Notes: a model not told the origin generated them from the sequence alone. Positions 1 through 6,064 are shown, numbered from the stretch's first letter. The stretch is 8,102 nt of DNA from Rhodospirillales bacterium (GCA_013205335.1 JABMNB010000434.1:1-8102); one strand, 5' to 3'. Numbers and translations: made by a program.

Positions 1-8
1 CCACTCGA

Positions 9-31
9 CTGGGCCACTCGTCAGGGCCCAG
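9..31 (-). terminator. Possible hairpin terminator after the MFS gene
   Basis: A perfect 7-bp inverted repeat, CTGGGCC (9-15) and GGCCCAG (25-31), with a 9-nt loop, lies three bases past the stop codon of the MFS transporter. No T-tract follows the hairpin on the minus strand, so it is not a canonical rho-independent terminator. It may stabilise the transcript end, aid rho-dependent termination, or be chance in GC-rich DNA. CCACTCG also occurs twice here (1-7 and 14-20), the second copy lying partly inside the hairpin. Confidence 0.3.
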
Positions 32-34
32 GCG

Positions 35-1330
35 TCAGGCGGTGTCGTGGCCGGGATCGCGATCCTGGTCGGGATGGTGGAACAGCAGGACCACAACCAC
101 CGACGAGAGCGCGAGCGCCGTCATCAGCAGGAAGCCGTCGGCGAAGGAGCCGCGCAGGTTCAGCACCCAGCCGGTGATGGCGGGGGCCAGGAAGCCCGCG
201 ATGGCGAAGGCGAAGTCCATGATCCCGAGCGACGTCGCGGCACGCTGCGGCGCGATGTCGACGTTCACCGCATAGTAGGCGGCATTGGTGCCCATCGAGG
301 CCGCCACCGCCACGGTGATGCCGGCGATCGCCACCGTGAGATTGTCGGTGAGCGCCACGGGGATGACCGCGAGGGCCGCGACGAACTGGCTGCCGGCGAT
401 CAGGTAGGAGCGCGCGATACGCATCCGGCCCGTGGTCTTCAGCAGGTGGTCGGACCATCGCCCCATGGCCCAGAGAAGAACGGTGGCGGACAGCCAGGGC
501 AGCACCGAGAAAAGGCCGACGGACGCGAGGTTCAGCCCATACTTGCGTTCCAGGTAGCTCGGCAGCCAGCTCATGAAGAAGAACAGGAAATAACCGAAGA
601 CGAAGAAGGCCCAGGTATTGGCGAGCAGTGTCCGGTTGGTCAGGAGCGCCTTCATCACGCCGGGCTCCGGCCAGGATTTCCGCACCGCATGGGGAGCCGC
701 CGTCACACCGGGATCGATCCTGCGGATATGGGCGAGTTCGGCCTCGTTCACCAGGCGCGATTGGGCCGGATCGTCCCGGAAGCAGAAATACCAGAGCGGA
801 ATCCAGGCGGCGGAGAGAACGAACAGCACTACGAAGGTGAGGCGCCAGTCGAGCCAGCCGAGAAGCACCGTCACCAGCGGTCCGCCGATCGCCAGCGCCA
901 GCGGGACCGCCAGCAAAGCATTGGCCAGCGCTGTCGCCCGCTCGTGCGGCGACAGCCAGTGGCTGACCGCGCCGGTGAGGGCGGGGAAGTTGGGGCCCTC
1001 CGAGACGCCCAGCAGCACACGGGCTGCATAGAGAATCGTGACGCTGGTCGCGAGCGCCGTCGCGCCGATCGAAAGGCTCCACAGCACGGCGGCTATGGTG
1101 AGCACCAGCCGGGCACCGTAGCGATCCACGGCGAAGCCGCCGATCAGGGTGGTGACGGCGTAGCCCAGGCCGAACGCGCCGAGGATGGCGCCGGTCGCCG
1201 CCGGCGACAGGCCGAGATCCCGCTGGATCATGGGAATGGCGTACGAGAGCGCGGCCCGGTCGATGTAGTTCACGACGGTGATCGCAAACAGCAGGAAGAC
1301 GATGAACCAGCGATACCGGCTGCGCGCCAT
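35..1330 (-). CDS. MFS transporter, anion:cation symporter (ACS)-like
   Basis: This 431-residue protein has the length and hydrophobic pattern of a 12-helix major facilitator superfamily transporter in the inner membrane. Helix 1 ends in NYIDRAALSYA (residues 21-31), the form typical of ACS-family carriers for organic anions such as hexuronates, glucarate and phthalate. The loop 2-3 MFS signature is present as DRYGAR (69-74). Helix 4 carries RVLLGVSEGPNFPAL, also typical of ACS members. A charged central loop near residues 185-220 (FRDDPAQSRLVNEAE) separates the two six-helix halves. The ATG at 1330 is preceded by a strong ribosome binding site, AAGGAGAA, at 4-nt spacing, so the start is secure. 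It is divergent from the deacylase gene, with 55 bp between them, which suggests it imports that enzyme's substrate or releases its product. The substrate cannot be read from sequence. MFS assignment is near certain and ACS placement likely. Confidence 0.93.
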   Translation of the reverse strand: MARSRYRWFIVFLLFAITVVNYIDRAALSYAIPMIQRDLGLSPAATGAILGAFGLGYAVTTLIGGFAVDRYGARLVLTIAAVLWSLSIGATALATSVTILYAARVLLGVSEGPNFPALTGAVSHWLSPHERATALANALLAVPLALAIGGPLVTVLLGWLDWRLTFVVLFVLSAAWIPLWYFCFRDDPAQSRLVNEAELAHIRRIDPGVTAAPHAVRKSWPEPGVMKALLTNRTLLANTWAFFVFGYFLFFFMSWLPSYLERKYGLNLASVGLFSVLPWLSATVLLWAMGRWSDHLLKTTGRMRIARSYLIAGSQFVAALAVIPVALTDNLTVAIAGITVAVAASMGTNAAYYAVNVDIAPQRAATSLGIMDFAFAIAGFLAPAITGWVLNLRGSFADGFLLMTALALSSVVVVLLFHHPDQDRDPGHDTA

Positions 1331-1385
1331 TTGCTTCTCCTTGTCCGGAATAAACTAGCATGCGAAGGAACGGTGCAACCTGCCG
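1331..1385. promoter_or_regulatory. Divergent promoter region between transporter and deacylase
   Basis: These 55 bp separate two genes that read outwards, so both promoters, or at least the operator controlling them, should lie here or overlap the gene starts. The centre, GGAATAAACTAGCATGCG (1347-1364), is less GC-rich than its surroundings. On the minus strand TTGCAC and TAGTTT sit 15 bp apart, a weak sigma-70-like match with short spacing. I found no convincing plus-strand -35/-10 pair. Ribosome binding sites for both genes are inside the region: AAGGAGAA (minus strand) and GAAGGAA (plus strand). Regulatory function is inferred from arrangement. Confidence 0.4.
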
Positions 1386-2339
1386 ATGGTCCGAAACATG
1401 TCCGACACGCCGCCGATCGAGTTCGCCTTCCCAGACCTGCGCAAATGGGAGAAGGGCGCCGCGCCCTATATCCACGTCCTGGAGAGCGGCAAGCCGGGTC
1501 CCACGGTGATGGTGGCGTCGCTGACGCACGGCAACGAAGTCTCCGGCGCCATCGTCGTCGATGCGCTGCTGGCCGCGAAGGTGAAGCCGCGCCAGGGCAC
1601 GCTGATCCTGTCCTTCAACAACATCGAGGCCTATCACTCGTTCGATTCGAGGACCCCTTTCAAATCGCGGCTGGTCGACGAGGATTTCAACCGCGTGTGG
1701 GGCCGCATCGACGAACCCGCGACCACCGCCGAGACCAGGCGCGCACAGGGGCTGAAACCGTTCGTCGAGCGCGCCGAGCTGCTGCTCGATCTACACTCCA
1801 TGCATGACGATTGCGTGCCGCTGATGCTGTCGGGTCCGCTCGATAAGGGTGTCGCCCTTGCGAAGAAGATCGGCACGCCGGTCGACATCGTGCGCGACGC
1901 CGGCCACGCCGCCGGCATGCGCATGCGCGATTATGGCGGCTTCGGCGATCCGGCCAGCCCGAAGAACGCGCTGCTGATCGAGACCGGCCAGCACTGGCGC
2001 GCCTCCTCGGTCGTCGTCGCCAAGGACGTGACGGCCCGCTTTCTTGTGGAGACGGGTATCCTGGAAGAGGCCGACCTGCCCGCGGGCTGGCGCCAGCCGA
2101 CGCCGGCGAAACAGCGCGTCGTCGAGGTCACGCATGCGGTCGCCACCAAGCGTGGCAACTTCACGCCGGCGCAGCGCTTCGAGGGCCAGGACGTGATCCC
2201 AAAAGCAGGGACCGTGCTCGGCCACGACGACGACGAGCCGGTGACGACGCCCTACGACGACTGCGTTCTGGTCATGCCCTCGTCGACCCGGCCGTTGCGG
2301 CCCGGCGTCACGGTTGTTCGCCTGGGTCGGCTGACGTGA
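1386..2339 (+). CDS. Succinylglutamate desuccinylase/aspartoacylase family deacylase
   Basis: This 317-residue protein belongs to the AstE/ASPA branch of the M14-like zinc hydrolases, which cleave N-acyl amino acids and related amides in the cytoplasm. The zinc site is complete: H48 and E51 in THGNE, and H137 in LLDLHSM. Further conserved elements are DEDFNRVWGR (98-107, substrate-binding Asn/Arg) and IETGQHW (198-204), whose E199 is the expected catalytic glutamate. The C-terminal third (about 220-317) fits the beta domain that caps the active site. There is no signal peptide. The start is uncertain: ATG at 1386 follows GAAGGAA with long (about 15 nt) spacing, while an in-frame ATG at 1398, giving MSDTPPIEF, has no clear ribosome binding site but is also plausible. 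It is divergently paired with an MFS carrier, suggesting a small catabolic module. It lacks ast-operon neighbours, so it should not be called astE. Its 3' end overlaps murJ tail to tail. Confidence 0.9.
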   Translation: MVRNMSDTPPIEFAFPDLRKWEKGAAPYIHVLESGKPGPTVMVASLTHGNEVSGAIVVDALLAAKVKPRQGTLILSFNNIEAYHSFDSRTPFKSRLVDEDFNRVWGRIDEPATTAETRRAQGLKPFVERAELLLDLHSMHDDCVPLMLSGPLDKGVALAKKIGTPVDIVRDAGHAAGMRMRDYGGFGDPASPKNALLIETGQHWRASSVVVAKDVTARFLVETGILEEADLPAGWRQPTPAKQRVVEVTHAVATKRGNFTPAQRFEGQDVIPKAGTVLGHDDDEPVTTPYDDCVLVMPSSTRPLRPGVTVVRLGRLT

Positions 2340-3894
2340 GACCAGGCTGGCGGCGCATCACGTAGCGCAGCTCCGATATCCTGACCACGCCCAGCGCCGC
2401 GCCCACCACGGCATAGGCCAGGATTCCGATCAGGCAGATGCCGGCCAGCGCCATTCCCCCTTCGATGTCGGCGCGCGACAGCGGTTTGGCCAGCCAGAGC
2501 AGCCCGAGCCACAGCGCCACGCCCATGCCGGCCGTCGCGCCGACGATACGGATGCCGCGCGAGATCAACCGTCCATCCGGCACCCACTGCCCGCGCCGGT
2601 ACAATATCGCTCCCAGCAGAGCGGCGTTCAGCCAGCCCGACAGGGAGGAGGCGAGGGCAATGCCGACCAGACCGAGCGAGGTGGCGAACAGGAAGTAGAC
2701 GTTGAGCAGGATATTGACCGTGATGGCCGCGAGCGCGATGTAGAGTGGCGTGCGTGTGTCTTCGCGGGCGAAGAAACCCGGTGCCAGCGCCTTGACCAGC
2801 ACGAAGGCCGGCAGCCCGACGGCAAAAGCCGCCAGCGCGCTCGCGCTACGCACCGTATCCTCGGGCAGGAAGCGGCCGCGCTCGAACAAAACGCGGATGA
2901 TCGGATCGGCCAGCAACCAGAGCGCAACGGCGGCCGGCAGGCTGAACAGCAGGCCAAACTCGATGGCGCGGTTCTGGTTGGTCATTGCCGATTGCGTGTT
3001 GCCGGCGCGCAGCTCGCGGGCCAGCAGCGGCAGCAGCGCCGTGCCGATGGCAATGCCGACGACGCCGAGCGGCAGCTGGGCAATGCGGTCGGCATAATAG
3101 AGCGCGGAGATCGTTCCTACGGGAAGCAGCGACGCCCAGACCACGTCGAGCACGACGCTGATCTGCTGCACACCGCCGCCGATCGCGACCGGCGTCGCGA
3201 GCTTCACCAGCCGCGCCACCCGGGGCGTCCAGCGCGGTCGCACCAACGCCATGCCGACCTCGTCGCGTGCGCAGGCGACCAGCAGCCAGACCCATTGCAG
3301 GACGCCAGCGATCGCAACGCCGATCGAGGCGGCATAGCCCGAGTTGGGCAGGAGCGGCGTCAGACCCAGAACGGCCGCGATCAGGGTGAGGTTGAGCAGC
3401 ACGGGTGTCGCCGCGACATGGGCGAAGCGGTCGATGCCGTTCAGCACGCCGCCGTAGAGCGAGGCGAGCGAGATGAACAACAGATAAGGAAAGGCGATGC
3501 GGCCGAACTCGACGGCCATGGCGAAGGTCGGAACATCGTCGCGCATGCCGGGCGCCAGCAGGGCCATCACCCACGGCATTGCGAGGATCAACAGCGCGGT
3601 GAACGGGATCAGCACCAGGAGAAGCGCCGCCTGGGCCTGGCGGGCGAAGGCCATCGCCTCGACGCGGCCGCCACCCTGCAGTTCACGCGCGAACAGCGGC
3701 ACGAAGGCAGCGGAGAAGGCGCCTTCGGCGAACAGGCGGCGAAAGAAGTTGGGAAGCTTGAAGGCAACGAAGAAGGCATCTGCCACGGCGCCGGAGCCCA
3801 GCACCGCCGACAGGACGATGTCGCGCACAAAGCCCACGATGCGGCTGAGCAGGGTGAAGCCGCCGACCGTCGCGATGGCCCGGACGAGACTCAC
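2308..3894 (-). CDS. murJ: Lipid II flippase MurJ (MviN)
   Basis: MurJ moves the peptidoglycan precursor lipid II from the inner to the outer face of the cytoplasmic membrane. This 528-residue, strongly hydrophobic protein has the usual length for a 14-helix MOP-superfamily flippase. The N-terminus is diagnostic: residues 9-26 run TVGGFTLLSRIVGFVRDI, followed by ADAFFVAFKLPNFFRRLFAEGAFSAAFVP. Arg18, Arg24, Asp39, Arg52 and Arg270 fall at the same numbers as the residues known to matter in E. coli MurJ, so the protein should be active. The start codon is GTG (3894-3892), supported by family alignment since no ATG lies near. Ribosome binding candidates are AGGAG at 3914-3910 (15-nt spacing, long) and a weaker GAGAA nearer the start. 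A repeat hairpin covers part of the first. Upstream 249 bp are non-coding, so it probably has its own promoter. Its last 32 bp overlap the convergent deacylase gene. The glnD neighbour often seen in proteobacteria is not present upstream. Confidence 0.97.
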   Translation of the reverse strand: MSLVRAIATVGGFTLLSRIVGFVRDIVLSAVLGSGAVADAFFVAFKLPNFFRRLFAEGAFSAAFVPLFARELQGGGRVEAMAFARQAQAALLLVLIPFTALLILAMPWVMALLAPGMRDDVPTFAMAVEFGRIAFPYLLFISLASLYGGVLNGIDRFAHVAATPVLLNLTLIAAVLGLTPLLPNSGYAASIGVAIAGVLQWVWLLVACARDEVGMALVRPRWTPRVARLVKLATPVAIGGGVQQISVVLDVVWASLLPVGTISALYYADRIAQLPLGVVGIAIGTALLPLLARELRAGNTQSAMTNQNRAIEFGLLFSLPAAVALWLLADPIIRVLFERGRFLPEDTVRSASALAAFAVGLPAFVLVKALAPGFFAREDTRTPLYIALAAITVNILLNVYFLFATSLGLVGIALASSLSGWLNAALLGAILYRRGQWVPDGRLISRGIRIVGATAGMGVALWLGLLWLAKPLSRADIEGGMALAGICLIGILAYAVVGAALGVVRISELRYVMRRQPGLTSADPGEQP

Positions 3895-3911
3895 GCCGTT
3901 CTCGCCTGTCT

Positions 3912-3935
3912 CCTCTCCCCCGCCAGGGGGAGAGG
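3912..3935. repeat. Intergenic palindrome, copy 1
   Basis: A perfect 10-bp stem, CCTCTCCCCC (3912-3921) and GGGGGAGAGG (3926-3935), encloses the 4-nt loop GCCA. The flank GCGGGTGAGGGGGTGAC (3936-3952) completes a unit resembling the GGGGAGAGG...GGTGAGGGG palindromes scattered between genes in many alphaproteobacteria. The hairpin lies in the murJ 5' leader, 18 bp from the GTG start, and its edge overlaps the AGGAG ribosome binding candidate. No T-tract follows in either direction, so it is not a terminator. Confidence 0.8.
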
Positions 3936-3946
3936 GCGGGTGAGGG

Positions 3947-3975
3947 GGTGACGCACCTCCTGCAACCCCGTCACC
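3947..3975. repeat. Inverted repeat linking the two palindromes
   Basis: GGTGACG (3947-3953) and CGTCACC (3969-3975) form a perfect 7-bp inverted repeat with a 15-nt loop, lying between the two CCTCTCCCCC hairpins. The three hairpins in tandem resemble a composite palindromic element (BIME-like) rather than two independent insertions. Confidence 0.55.
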
Positions 3976-3978
3976 TAA

Positions 3979-4002
3979 CCTCTCCCCCTGGTGGGGGAGA
4001 GG
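3979..4002. repeat. Intergenic palindrome, copy 2
   Basis: CCTCTCCCCC (3979-3988) and GGGGGAGAGG (3993-4002) form a perfect 10-bp stem around the loop TGGT. Both arms are identical to copy 1; the loop differs (TGGT against GCCA). On the plus strand it is followed by AATAAAAAAG, an A-tract, so read on the minus strand the T-tract precedes the hairpin. It therefore does not work as a rho-independent terminator in either direction. Confidence 0.8.
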
Positions 4003-4039
4003 AATAAAAAAGCTGATCGGAAAGCCATAAATTCGTCAT

Positions 4040-4136
4040 CGCTCTCTGGCACATTCTTTTTCGGTGGTGGCCGGCGATGTGATGGCCGGTTTAAACCGCC
4101 ACCACGGCCGGTCCCGAGAGGGGCCGGTTTTCTTTT
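4040..4136 (+). ncRNA. Candidate small structured RNA of unknown class
   Basis: This plus-strand stretch lies between two minus-strand genes and has no credible reading frame. It holds a perfect 8-bp stem, GTGGTGGC (4064-4071) with GCCACCAC (4098-4105). The 12-bp palindrome CGGTTTAAACCG (4087-4098) lies within its loop and overlaps its right arm by one base. Two bases later a strong terminator follows. Structure plus an oriented terminator with no protein gene upstream is the usual appearance of a bacterial small RNA. The 5' end is a guess: the preceding bases (about 4003-4062) are noticeably less GC-rich, as for a promoter, but no good -35/-10 pair is visible. I do not recognise an Rfam family. 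The alternative is a stand-alone terminator that blocks transcription towards the monooxygenase gene's 3' end. Confidence 0.35.
4108..4136 (+). terminator. Rho-independent terminator, plus strand
   Basis: CCGGTCCC (4108-4115) pairs with GGGGCCGG (4120-4127), with one T-G wobble, around a GAGA tetraloop. TTTTCTTTT (4128-4136) follows directly. Hairpin, small loop and T-tract are all canonical, and only in the plus direction: on the minus strand the hairpin is followed by GC-rich sequence. It ends seven bases before the stop codon of the minus-strand monooxygenase, so it is not that gene's terminator. Confidence 0.75.
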
Positions 4137-4143
4137 GTGCGCC

Positions 4144-5394
4144 TCACGAGACGCCCGCCAGTTTCAGGAGCGTCTCGCGGTCCTGCGTGACCAGCTTCTT
4201 GTAGTCGCCGACGATCGTCTCGAGTTCGGCTGCCGGCAGCACGCTTTCGAGATCGGTGAAGCCCTGCGGTGCGCGCTGCTCGACGATGTCGAGCATCACG
4301 TCGATGCCCTTGCGTCGGTTGCTCTCGACGATACGCGCGGTCGGTGGCAGGCGCCGCTCTTCGTAGCGTCGCAGCGCCGCCTCGGGATCGTCGCCCACGT
4401 CCAGTTCACGGGTGATCGCCTCGCCGTCGAGGATCGCCTGCGAGGCGCCATTCGAGCCGATCGGATACATCGGGTGCGCCGCATCGCCCAGCAGCGTGAT
4501 GCGGCCGTGGCTCCAGCGCGGCAGCGGATCGCGGTCGACCATCGGGAACTCCAGGATCGTGTGCGCGGTGCGGATGACCTCCGGCACGTCGAGCCAGCCG
4601 AAGTTCCAGTCGGCGAAGCGCGGCAGGAAATCCTCGAGACGGCCCGGCTTGTTCCAGTCCTCGCGCGAGGGCAGCGCGCCGTCGCCCATGTGCAGGTCGC
4701 AGATCCAGTTGATCAGCGCCTCGCCGCGGTCGGCATGGGCGCGGCTGATCGGATAGCAGACGAATTTCTGATTGTGATGGCCCGCCTGCACCATCGTGGC
4801 GCCGCCGAGAAAGGGCTTGCCGACGGTGACCCCGCGCCACATCAGGATGCCCTGCCACTTGGGCGGGCCCTCGGTGGGGTAGTAGCGCCCCCGGACCGCC
4901 GAATGGATGCCGTCGGCGCCGATCAGCAGGTCGGCCGTGGCTTCCTCGACGATTGCACCATCGCGGTTGGCAAAGCGCGCACTGACCTTGGTGCCATTCT
5001 GCGCGAAGTCCGCAATACGTCGGCCGAACCGGATCCGGTCCGCGCCCAGCATCGCCTGCGCGGCGCGAAACAGGATCATCTGCAGGTCGCCGCGGTGGAT
5101 CGAGAATTGAGGCCATGGCAGGCCGGCATGGCGCCCGCGCGGGTCGGCCCAGATTGTCTGGCCGTGGCGGTTGGCATAGCGCAGCTCGCGCGTCTCGATG
5201 GCGGTGGCCGCGAGCGCCGGTTCGAGCCCCAGTCCGCAGAGGATGCGCACCGCGCCGGCCTGGATGTTGATGCCCACGCCCAGCGGTCGCATCTCCGACA
5301 CGGCCTCGTAGACATGAACCTCGAAGCCCGCGCGATGCAGGCACATCGCCGCGGTCAGTCCGCCGATCCCGGCGCCGGCAATCACGATCTTCAT
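4144..5394 (-). CDS. PhzS-like FAD-dependent monooxygenase
   Basis: This 416-residue protein is a group A flavoprotein hydroxylase, expected to use NAD(P)H and oxygen to hydroxylate or oxidatively decarboxylate a ring substrate in the cytoplasm. All three family motifs are visible: GAGIGG (7-12) with E30 for the FAD ADP part, the DG motif GADGIHSAVR (159-168), and the GD motif GDAAHP (303-308) followed by GSNGASQAILDG. From memory, stretches such as RPLGVGINIQ, SIHRGDLQMIL, MWRGVT, GRLEDFLP-FADW and FPMVDRDPLPRW match P. aeruginosa PhzS (5-methylphenazine-1-carboxylate 1-monooxygenase) closely. No phenazine genes are nearby, so the substrate is open and no symbol is given. The ATG at 5394 follows GAAGAGA, which overlaps the stop of the DUF971 gene 10 bp upstream, so the two are probably co-transcribed and translationally coupled. 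It is the last gene of the likely operon. Confidence 0.92.
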   Translation of the reverse strand: MKIVIAGAGIGGLTAAMCLHRAGFEVHVYEAVSEMRPLGVGINIQAGAVRILCGLGLEPALAATAIETRELRYANRHGQTIWADPRGRHAGLPWPQFSIHRGDLQMILFRAAQAMLGADRIRFGRRIADFAQNGTKVSARFANRDGAIVEEATADLLIGADGIHSAVRGRYYPTEGPPKWQGILMWRGVTVGKPFLGGATMVQAGHHNQKFVCYPISRAHADRGEALINWICDLHMGDGALPSREDWNKPGRLEDFLPRFADWNFGWLDVPEVIRTAHTILEFPMVDRDPLPRWSHGRITLLGDAAHPMYPIGSNGASQAILDGEAITRELDVGDDPEAALRRYEERRLPPTARIVESNRRKGIDVMLDIVEQRAPQGFTDLESVLPAAELETIVGDYKKLVTQDRETLLKLAGVS

Positions 5395-5404
5395 CGGCGT
5401 CTCT

Positions 5405-5815
5405 TCAGGTGTCGCGGCTCAGGCCACGCTGGGCCAGAGCGGCTTCGTAGGCGGCCCAGCGCTCGGGGCGGGTTTCGCTGAGTTCGCGCAGATAGGCCCA
5501 GCTGTAGATGCCGCTGTCGTGTCGATCGTCGAATACGATACGGATGGCGTAGTGGCCGACCGGCTCGACCGACGCGATCTTCACGTGGCGGCGGCCGGCG
5601 ACGATCTTCTTCTGGTTCGGGCCGTGACCCTGCACTTCGGCGGACGGGCTTTCGACCCGCAGATATTCGGCGGGGAGCGCGCAGGCGTGGCCGTCGGAGA
5701 AATCGACTTCGAGCCGGCCTTCCTCCTTGAAGACGCGCAGCTCGGTCGGCCATGGCGCGGTGGTCGACTCGTAGCTGCCACCATCGGGCACGGCCTTGGG
5801 AAATTCGGCGGTCAT
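5405..5815 (-). CDS. DUF971 (GBBH-like N-terminal domain) protein
   Basis: This 136-residue protein is a stand-alone DUF971 domain, the fold found at the N-terminus of gamma-butyrobetaine hydroxylase and sometimes fused to Mrp/ApbC-type proteins. The family core is plain: LPAEYLRVESPSAEVQGHG (47-65), a lysine-rich turn, then VKIASVEPVGHYAIRIVFDD (78-97) and RHDSGIYSWAYLREL (98-112). About 20 residues before the domain look disordered. It lacks the 2-oxoglutarate/iron hydroxylase domain, so it is not itself an oxygenase. The biochemical function of free DUF971 proteins is not established. Its ATG overlaps the stop of the Trm112-family gene (ATGA, 4 bp) and no ribosome binding site precedes it, so translation is probably coupled. 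The next gene, the FAD monooxygenase, starts 10 bp after it. Family assignment is secure; role unknown. Confidence 0.9.
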   Translation of the reverse strand: MTAEFPKAVPDGGSYESTTAPWPTELRVFKEEGRLEVDFSDGHACALPAEYLRVESPSAEVQGHGPNQKKIVAGRRHVKIASVEPVGHYAIRIVFDDRHDSGIYSWAYLRELSETRPERWAAYEAALAQRGLSRDT

Positions 5816-6030
5816 GGCATGTCGCGGATCTGCCGCGCCTCGCTCACCAGCATGATGGGGATGCCGTCGCGGATCGGATAGGCGAGGCCAGCCTTGCGGC
5901 TGATTAGTTCGCCGGCTGCGGCGTCGTACTCCAGCGTTGCGTGGGTCGCCGGGCAGACGAGGATTTCGAGCAGCTTGGGGTCCACACCGGCGCGGCGTGG
6001 GGCAGCGGGTTCGTCCGAGGGAGGGCTCAT
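5812..6030 (-). CDS. Trm112-family (UPF0434/YcaR-like) small protein
   Basis: This 72-residue protein matches the Trm112-like family: VDPKLLEILVCPATHATLEY (16-35), then ELISRKAGLAYPIRDGIPIML. Eukaryotic Trm112 activates several methyltransferases; the roles of bacterial relatives are poorly defined. The zinc-binding cysteines are lost. Only C26 remains, where zinc-bearing relatives have a CPxC pair and further cysteines, so this copy should not bind zinc through the usual site. That loss is common in alphaproteobacterial members, as far as I recall. The ATG at 6030 has AGGGAA about 11 nt upstream. A GTG codon at residue 16 (5985) would give the usual family length of about 57 residues but has no ribosome binding site, so the longer form with a 15-residue proline-rich leader is preferred. 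Its stop overlaps the DUF971 start. Confidence 0.9.
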   Translation of the reverse strand: MSPPSDEPAAPRRAGVDPKLLEILVCPATHATLEYDAAAGELISRKAGLAYPIRDGIPIMLVSEARQIRDMP

Positions 6031-6064
6031 CGTGCGGTGCTTTCCCTAAGTCTTCGTGGGGCGA

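Noticed and set aside
47..1807. Long plus-strand open frame of 586 codons opposite the MFS gene and running into the deacylase
   Set aside because: It is antisense to a clear transporter gene. Its product is rich in Arg, Gly, His, Asp and Glu with no family pattern, as expected from the opposite strand of GC-rich coding DNA.
3979..4012. Palindrome copy 2 with adjacent AATAAAAAAG as a terminator
   Set aside because: The homopolymer is A on the plus strand and lies before the hairpin on the minus strand, so neither direction gives a hairpin followed by a T-tract.
4047..4062. Sigma-54-like element: TGGCAC (4047-4052) ahead of the candidate RNA
   Set aside because: The -24 half matches well but the -12 half reads TTTTC instead of TTGC, losing the essential GC. 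One half-site is not enough.
3991..5481. Long plus-strand open frame of 496 codons covering the intergenic region and the monooxygenase
   Set aside because: Its first part would read through a strong hairpin and rho-independent terminator, and the rest is antisense to a protein with three intact FAD motifs.
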